DNA of 64,000 nucleotides, taken from an uncultured Clostridia bacterium. GTDB lineage: Bacteria > Bacillota > Clostridia > Oscillospirales > Acutalibacteraceae. This document shows, piece by piece, positions 60,454 to 64,000 of this stretch (positions within the stretch are counted from its first letter, which is position 1; each line of letters opens with the position of its first letter). The DNA is taken from NCBI GenBank assembly GCA_947628665.1, contig CANRAU010000006.1, positions 1 to 64,000 of the forward strand. The letters are read 5' to 3'. The translations under genes were made by a program, and so were the position numbers. The notes beneath the pieces are model-generated. The model was not told the origin of the DNA, made no database searches, and was given only the letters and a program-made list of their open reading frames with translations.

Positions 60454-61401
60454 ATGGCATGGAAACGGGAAAATCATAAACCGAAAGGCGCCGGGCGCGA
60501 ACGTCTGCTTGCAAAGCTCGCCGACGCGCTCGATGTGAATTTCGCGGTGACCCAGTCGGAAATTCACAGCATGCAGGATTTTGAACAGCATTTGCTCGTC
60601 CCCTTTTTGCAGGGGGAATTGCTCTATTACCGCGGCGAACGTATTTGCTCGAGCGAACGGCGGCTCATGCCCACGCTGCTGCGTCAGGAAGATGTACTCA
60701 AGCCTTACGGGGAAAGCTCGTTCGTGCATTTGGACAGCGACGCGCTTTTGGCGTTTTATCAAAGCAACACGCGCTTTATGACGGTCTATGAAACGCTGTA
60801 CGAAAAGCCCGAAAAAAGCGCGCTGTACTCTATGCTTGCCTTTGCGCAGCATTATTTGGACATCAGTCCGTTTATCGACTTTACGCACAGCTTGTACGTC
60901 GCGCTCTCGTTCGCGCTCAAAGGGCGGCAGGAGTTTGCGGACGACGTCGTCATTTATACGGCCGCAGACATCGGAGACGACGACACGACCTGCGACATAC
61001 AAGAGGTCAACGCTTGGCTTTCGGACTACAGCGTAGACATTTTTCGCACCCTCTCGCCCGAAGAACTGCGCAAAAAGCTGGCGGCGGCTCGCAACGGTAC
61101 GCCCCTTGCGGGGTTACCGCGTCCCGCCAATTTCCCCGAAAGCGTCTCGCCCACGGCGAAGCTCATCGACATTCCGACCAACGATCTCATGAAATATCAA
61201 CAGGGCGTTTTTCTGCTGTTGAACAATTTCAGTATTCTCGATGCGTCCTATTTGACCAAGTCCGTGCGGCAGAGCTTCGCCATCAACAAATACCGCATCG
61301 ACAAAGCGATCTGCCCGCAGCTCTCGCAGTTGCTGCTCGACAAAGCCCCGCAGTACCGCTATGAAAATCTTTTGGATATTTCCCGCGCGGTCAGGGGGTA
61401 A
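60454..61401 (+). CDS. FRG-domain protein
   Basis: A 315-residue cytoplasmic protein with an FRG domain: YYRGERICSSERRLMPTLLR, then FAQHYLDISPFIDFTHSLYV and ALSFAL, the family's AQHY/D-T/valsFA pattern. FRG domains are found in bacterial proteins of several contexts, including abortive phage defence, and may bind or modify nucleotides or proteins. It lies between GH51 and GH43 with its own promoter, so it is not simply part of the carbohydrate set. ATG 60454 is chosen for the GGTGATCG site. Confidence 0.85.
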   Translation: MAWKRENHKPKGAGRERLLAKLADALDVNFAVTQSEIHSMQDFEQHLLVPFLQGELLYYRGERICSSERRLMPTLLRQEDVLKPYGESSFVHLDSDALLAFYQSNTRFMTVYETLYEKPEKSALYSMLAFAQHYLDISPFIDFTHSLYVALSFALKGRQEFADDVVIYTAADIGDDDTTCDIQEVNAWLSDYSVDIFRTLSPEELRKKLAAARNGTPLAGLPRPANFPESVSPTAKLIDIPTNDLMKYQQGVFLLLNNFSILDASYLTKSVRQSFAINKYRIDKAICPQLSQLLLDKAPQYRYENLLDISRAVRG

Positions 61402-61519
61402 AAATCCGCCGAAACGCTTCGGGAAATCGGCTCTCTGCGAATCCCTTCCATCGCGTTATCCTTTCCCGTACCCTGATTGTATTGCCTAACCTATTTGCAT
61501 AATGAATGGAGGATGTATT

Positions 61520-62563
61520 TTGAACAGACGTATTGTATCCATTTGTATGGCGATCGTATGCCTGTTGACGGCATTTCTCAGCGGCTGCACACAAAGGGAT
61601 GCGGCAAAAGGCTATATTTCCTCGGGCGGCACACAGGGAATCCCGTTCAATAACAAGCTCGCCGACAGCGGCAGTGATCCGTGGGTGATTTTAAAGGACG
61701 GCGTTTATTATTACTGTTATTCGGCGGATGGCGGCGTATGTGTTGCCAAAGCGGATACGATCCCGCAAATCGGAAGCGCCCGGGGCGTAAAGGTGTGGAC
61801 GCCCGACGATCCGGAATACAGTCAGGAGATTTGGGCGCCCGAGCTGCACTATTTACAAGGCAAATGGTATATATATGTCGCCGCGGACAACGGCGACAAT
61901 GCCAACCACCGTATGCTCTGCTTAGAGGGCAGTTCCGACGACCCGACAGAGCCGTTCACCTTTAAATCTGTGCTTCGAGCCACTACCGATCGTTGGGCGA
62001 TTGACGGAACGGTCATGGAATATAACGATCAGTTGTATTTCATATGGTCGGGCTGGGAAGGCTTTGAAAATGTTGAACAGCGTCTGTATATTGCCAAAAT
62101 GGCTGATCCGTGGTCGATCAGCGGAGAACGTGTAGAACTGAGCCGCCCGAAATATCGCTGGGAACGCAAGGGCGGGAAGCCGAAAATCAATGAAGGGCCC
62201 ACCGCGTTGGAGCTCAACGGAACACAGCATATTGTTTATTCGGCAAGCGGCAGCTGGTGTGACGATTACTGTTTGGGTCTGCTCACCCTCACGGGCGACG
62301 ACCCGATGAACGCCGAAAGCTGGCGCAAATCAAAAAAGCCCGTGTTCCAAAAGAGCAAAAACGTATTCGGCCCGGGACACGCATCGTTTACCACCTCTAA
62401 GGACGGCAGCCAGCACTTTATGTTCTATCATGCAAATGAAGAATCAGGTTCCGGCTGGGAGGGCAGACGTCTTTGGGCGCAGGAATTTACGGTAGACGAA
62501 AATAATTATCCCGTGTTTGGCACGCCCTTACCGGCAGGCAGTACACAAACCGTCAAAGAATAG
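61520..62563 (+). CDS. GH43-family lipoprotein glycosidase
   Basis: A 347-residue surface lipoprotein with lipobox LSGC near residue 22. The five-bladed GH43 propeller shows GSDPWVILKDGVYYYCYS with the general-base Asp, WAIDGTVMEYND with the pKa-modulating Asp, and NEGPTALELNG with the acid Glu. Expected activity is arabinanase, arabinofuranosidase or xylosidase. TTG at 61520 has GGAGG 7 nt upstream; the ATG at 61502 has none. It complements the GH51 enzyme in arabinan use. Confidence 0.92.
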   Translation: MNRRIVSICMAIVCLLTAFLSGCTQRDAAKGYISSGGTQGIPFNNKLADSGSDPWVILKDGVYYYCYSADGGVCVAKADTIPQIGSARGVKVWTPDDPEYSQEIWAPELHYLQGKWYIYVAADNGDNANHRMLCLEGSSDDPTEPFTFKSVLRATTDRWAIDGTVMEYNDQLYFIWSGWEGFENVEQRLYIAKMADPWSISGERVELSRPKYRWERKGGKPKINEGPTALELNGTQHIVYSASGSWCDDYCLGLLTLTGDDPMNAESWRKSKKPVFQKSKNVFGPGHASFTTSKDGSQHFMFYHANEESGSGWEGRRLWAQEFTVDENNYPVFGTPLPAGSTQTVKE

Positions 62564-62600
62564 ATGGTAATCAAATACCGCTTATATAGAATCCCATAGT

Positions 62601-62635
62601 AAAACGAAGCGTCCCGAACAAGGACGCTTCGTTTT
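62601..62635. terminator. Bidirectional terminator
   Basis: AAAACGAAGCGTCC pairs with GGACGCTTCGTTTT around a short loop, between GH43 and the FMN reductase. Confidence 0.93.
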
Positions 62636-62655
62636 GTATGTATATGTGGTTTTGC

Positions 62656-63273
62656 TCATCTGGTAAAATTGGTCAGCACCTTTTCGTTGTGCGGCACGGG
62701 GACGCCGTTTTCGCGGCCAAGCGCAATGCACTTGAGCAACCAGGCCATATTTTTGCCGATGTTGTACATGGTCATCAAGCCCTCTTTGTCCTCGGCGACT
62801 TCTTCGGGTTGGGCGCCGTATACGTGATTCCAATAGGTGGAAGACACCACGGGCATCGAGCAAATGGTAAAATACTTGTTGAGTACATCAAAGGATGCCG
62901 TCGTTCCCGCTCGCCGCGCGCTGAGCACCGCCGCCGCAGGCTTAAAGGCAAAATACTGCCCTCCCGAATAGAAAGCTCTGTCCAACAGCGTGAGGATTCG
63001 CGCGCTCGGATGCGCGTAGTATACAGGCGAACCGAACACAAAGCCGTCCGCCGTTTTCGCCTTTTCCACGAATTCATTGACTGCGTCGTCGAGCACACAG
63101 CGGCCAAGCTCGCGGCATTTGCGGCAGGCAAGGCAATCCGACATCGGGGCATTGCCGATAAACATGGTTTCGGTGTCTATCCCCTCTTCGTGCAGGGCGC
63201 GTTCGACCTCATGAAGGGCGACGCTTGTACAGCCGTTTTTGCGGGAGCTGCCGTTGACTAAGATCACTTTCAT
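62656..63273 (-). CDS. Flavodoxin-family NAD(P)H-dependent FMN reductase
   Basis: A 205-residue flavoprotein that reduces FMN or uses it to reduce other substrates. The FMN-phosphate loop is VNGSSRKNGCTSVAL, and FVFGSPVYYAHPSARILTLLDR is the flavodoxin-like binding strand. A Cys motif CLACRKCRELGRC (about residues 47-59) follows the first half; such clusters occur in iron-sulfur flavoproteins. Whether a cluster is bound is inference. GGAGG precedes the ATG. Confidence 0.9.
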   Translation of the reverse strand: MKVILVNGSSRKNGCTSVALHEVERALHEEGIDTETMFIGNAPMSDCLACRKCRELGRCVLDDAVNEFVEKAKTADGFVFGSPVYYAHPSARILTLLDRAFYSGGQYFAFKPAAAVLSARRAGTTASFDVLNKYFTICSMPVVSSTYWNHVYGAQPEEVAEDKEGLMTMYNIGKNMAWLLKCIALGRENGVPVPHNEKVLTNFTR

Positions 63274-63402
63274 AAAGTTTTGCCTCCTTTTTCTTTATAT
63301 AAAGATATTCACATCCGTAAAAAAGTTTCCTTTTGCGCGATTCGCCATTTTGCAAAAAGACGGCGGCTTTCGGATGAACCGCAAAAGCAAACGAAATAAA
63401 GG

Positions 63403-63440
63403 AAAAATCGACAAGCCTCAGAGAAGCCTTGTCGATTTTT
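63403..63440 (-). terminator. Terminator of the tRNA-Leu transcript
   Basis: AAAAATCGACAAG pairs with CTTGTCGATTTTT directly behind the tRNA. Confidence 0.9.
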
Positions 63441-63536
63441 GGTGCCGGTGGCCGGGGTCGAACCGGCACGGTATCGCTACCACTGGATTTTGAGTCCAGC
63501 ACGTCTGCCAATTCCATCACACCGGCAAGTGCATTT
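63440..63536 (-). tRNA. tRNA-Leu, anticodon CAA
   Basis: Acceptor arms GCCGGTG and CACCGGC, a D-arm with AATTGGCAGA, anticodon stem CTGGA/TCCAG around loop CTCAAAA (anticodon at 63490-63492), a long variable arm typical of class II tRNA, T-arm with GTTCGACC, and an encoded CCA end. The long variable arm and CAA anticodon define tRNA-Leu. Confidence 0.95.
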
Positions 63537-63611
63537 TTGGAACGCTCCCCTATTATAACGGATTGCGTCCGAAAAATCAATAGGAAATTTTGCTTCGCGT
63601 AAAAATTCGGT

Positions 63612-63641
63612 GCAGACGGCAAACTATCGTCCGCCGTCTGC
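63612..63641 (-). terminator. Terminator of the GH38 gene
   Basis: GCAGACGGC and GCCGTCTGC pair; on the minus strand ACCGAATTTTT follows. Confidence 0.75.
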
Positions 63642-63667
63642 GGCCGAATAGTTTATTTTCTGCGGCT

Positions 63668-64000
63668 TCAGCGCTCCAATTTGAGCGTGACGATCTCAAA
63701 GGGCTTGACGGGAAGCGTGACCGATCTGCCGCTGACGGTGAGTGCATATTCCTCGTTTTCGAGCAGATCGCAGACCGACGCTTTTCGGAAATCAAAGCCC
63801 GCCGTCAAGGTCACGTCGGCGCGTTTATTGTATGCTTCGTACAGTCGGACGATCACCGCGTCGCTGTCCTCCGCCCTTTTGACGGTTTCGATGAAAACAT
63901 TGTCGCAGTCCGCAGACAAAAGCGAAAGGCGTTCGGGCAGATCGCCGTCCTGCCGCCCGATCACCTGCGCGGCCATCGGGCAGTTGAGCAAATACGCCTG
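63668..64000 (-). CDS. C-terminal fragment of a GH38-type alpha-mannosidase
   Basis: The reading frame is open to the right edge, so the gene is only partly present (about 111 C-terminal residues). The text VRLYEAYNKRADVTLTAGFD and the closing VKPFEIVTLKLER match the beta-sandwich end of GH38 alpha-mannosidases. The internal TTG at 63991 is not taken as a start. Full activity would need the catalytic domain outside the window. Confidence 0.75.
   Translation of the reverse strand, partial: QAYLLNCPMAAQVIGRQDGDLPERLSLLSADCDNVFIETVKRAEDSDAVIVRLYEAYNKRADVTLTAGFDFRKASVCDLLENEEYALTVSGRSVTLPVKPFEIVTLKLER

Overview
The window reads as a chromosomal segment of a low-to-moderate GC Gram-positive anaerobe, most likely a gut or rumen member of class Clostridia (taxonomy is my inference). 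The signs are a perfect CIRCE operator, strong Shine-Dalgarno sites with several TTG and GTG starts, a type I dockerin on a secreted cell-wall enzyme, an Rrf2/IscR-type regulator, many GPH-type sugar symporters and secreted lipoproteins with Gram-positive signal peptides. No phage, IS element, CRISPR array or rRNA is visible. One tRNA-Leu(CAA) lies near the right end.

Layout. 0.2-5.7 kb: a CIRCE-linked Hsp20, an MBL-fold hydrolase, a Gfo/Idh oxidoreductase, and an XRE-HTH/membrane fusion paired with a small anchored protein. 5.8-7.3 kb: metY with a Cys-containing mini-ORF in its leader. 7.4-10.8 kb: two GPH transporters, the first behind a highly structured 5' leader. 10.9-11.5 kb: a Phd/RelE-type toxin-antitoxin pair. 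11.6-16 kb: metallophosphoesterase, PAP2 phosphatase, and an oxidative-stress run (FAD-Rieske oxidoreductase, ferritin-like mini-protein, Cu/Zn SOD-like protein without a signal peptide). 16-19 kb: a MacB-type permease and its membrane fusion protein without an ATPase. 19.4-22.9 kb: an operon of PHP phosphoesterase, ispE, a 45-aa membrane peptide, Rrf2 and patatin. 23.1-27.2 kb: ACT protein, PFL/UPF0210 protein, GH95. 27.6-30.7 kb: M28 peptidase and a third GPH transporter.

30.8-39.6 kb is a complete myo-inositol catabolic operon (iolJ-iolC-sanA-like-iolB-iolD-iolE-iolA-iolG) on the minus strand behind a clear promoter. It converts inositol to DHAP and acetyl-CoA and oddly contains a SanA/YdcF-like gene. 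No inositol transporter of the IolT type and no IolR regulator are present; the GPH transporter that ends next to iolG is a candidate importer.

40-41.4 kb is an AT-rich island of two translationally coupled genes that I do not recognise. 41.5-49.4 kb: PII-like protein, RluA synthase, three cell-envelope enzymes (SH3-glucosaminidase-dockerin, amidase, GHL10), DUF1294 and PlsY. 49.6-53.1 kb: aldose epimerase, DUF1643, QueH, SDR. 53.1-57.9 kb: a polar amino-acid ABC importer, polysaccharide deacetylase and an alanine symporter. 58-62.6 kb: anchored GH51, an FRG-domain protein and a GH43 lipoprotein. 62.6-64 kb: FMN reductase, tRNA-Leu and a GH38 fragment cut by the window edge.

Together the GH51, GH43, GH95, GH38, GPH and iol genes suggest a plant- or host-glycan and inositol fermenter. 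The most unusual non-coding signals are two hairpin-dense intergenic elements, each bounded by an exact duplicate of a terminator-like hairpin (27.19-27.52 kb and 48.54-48.77 kb); the second copy of the latter forms the C-terminal tail of PlsY.
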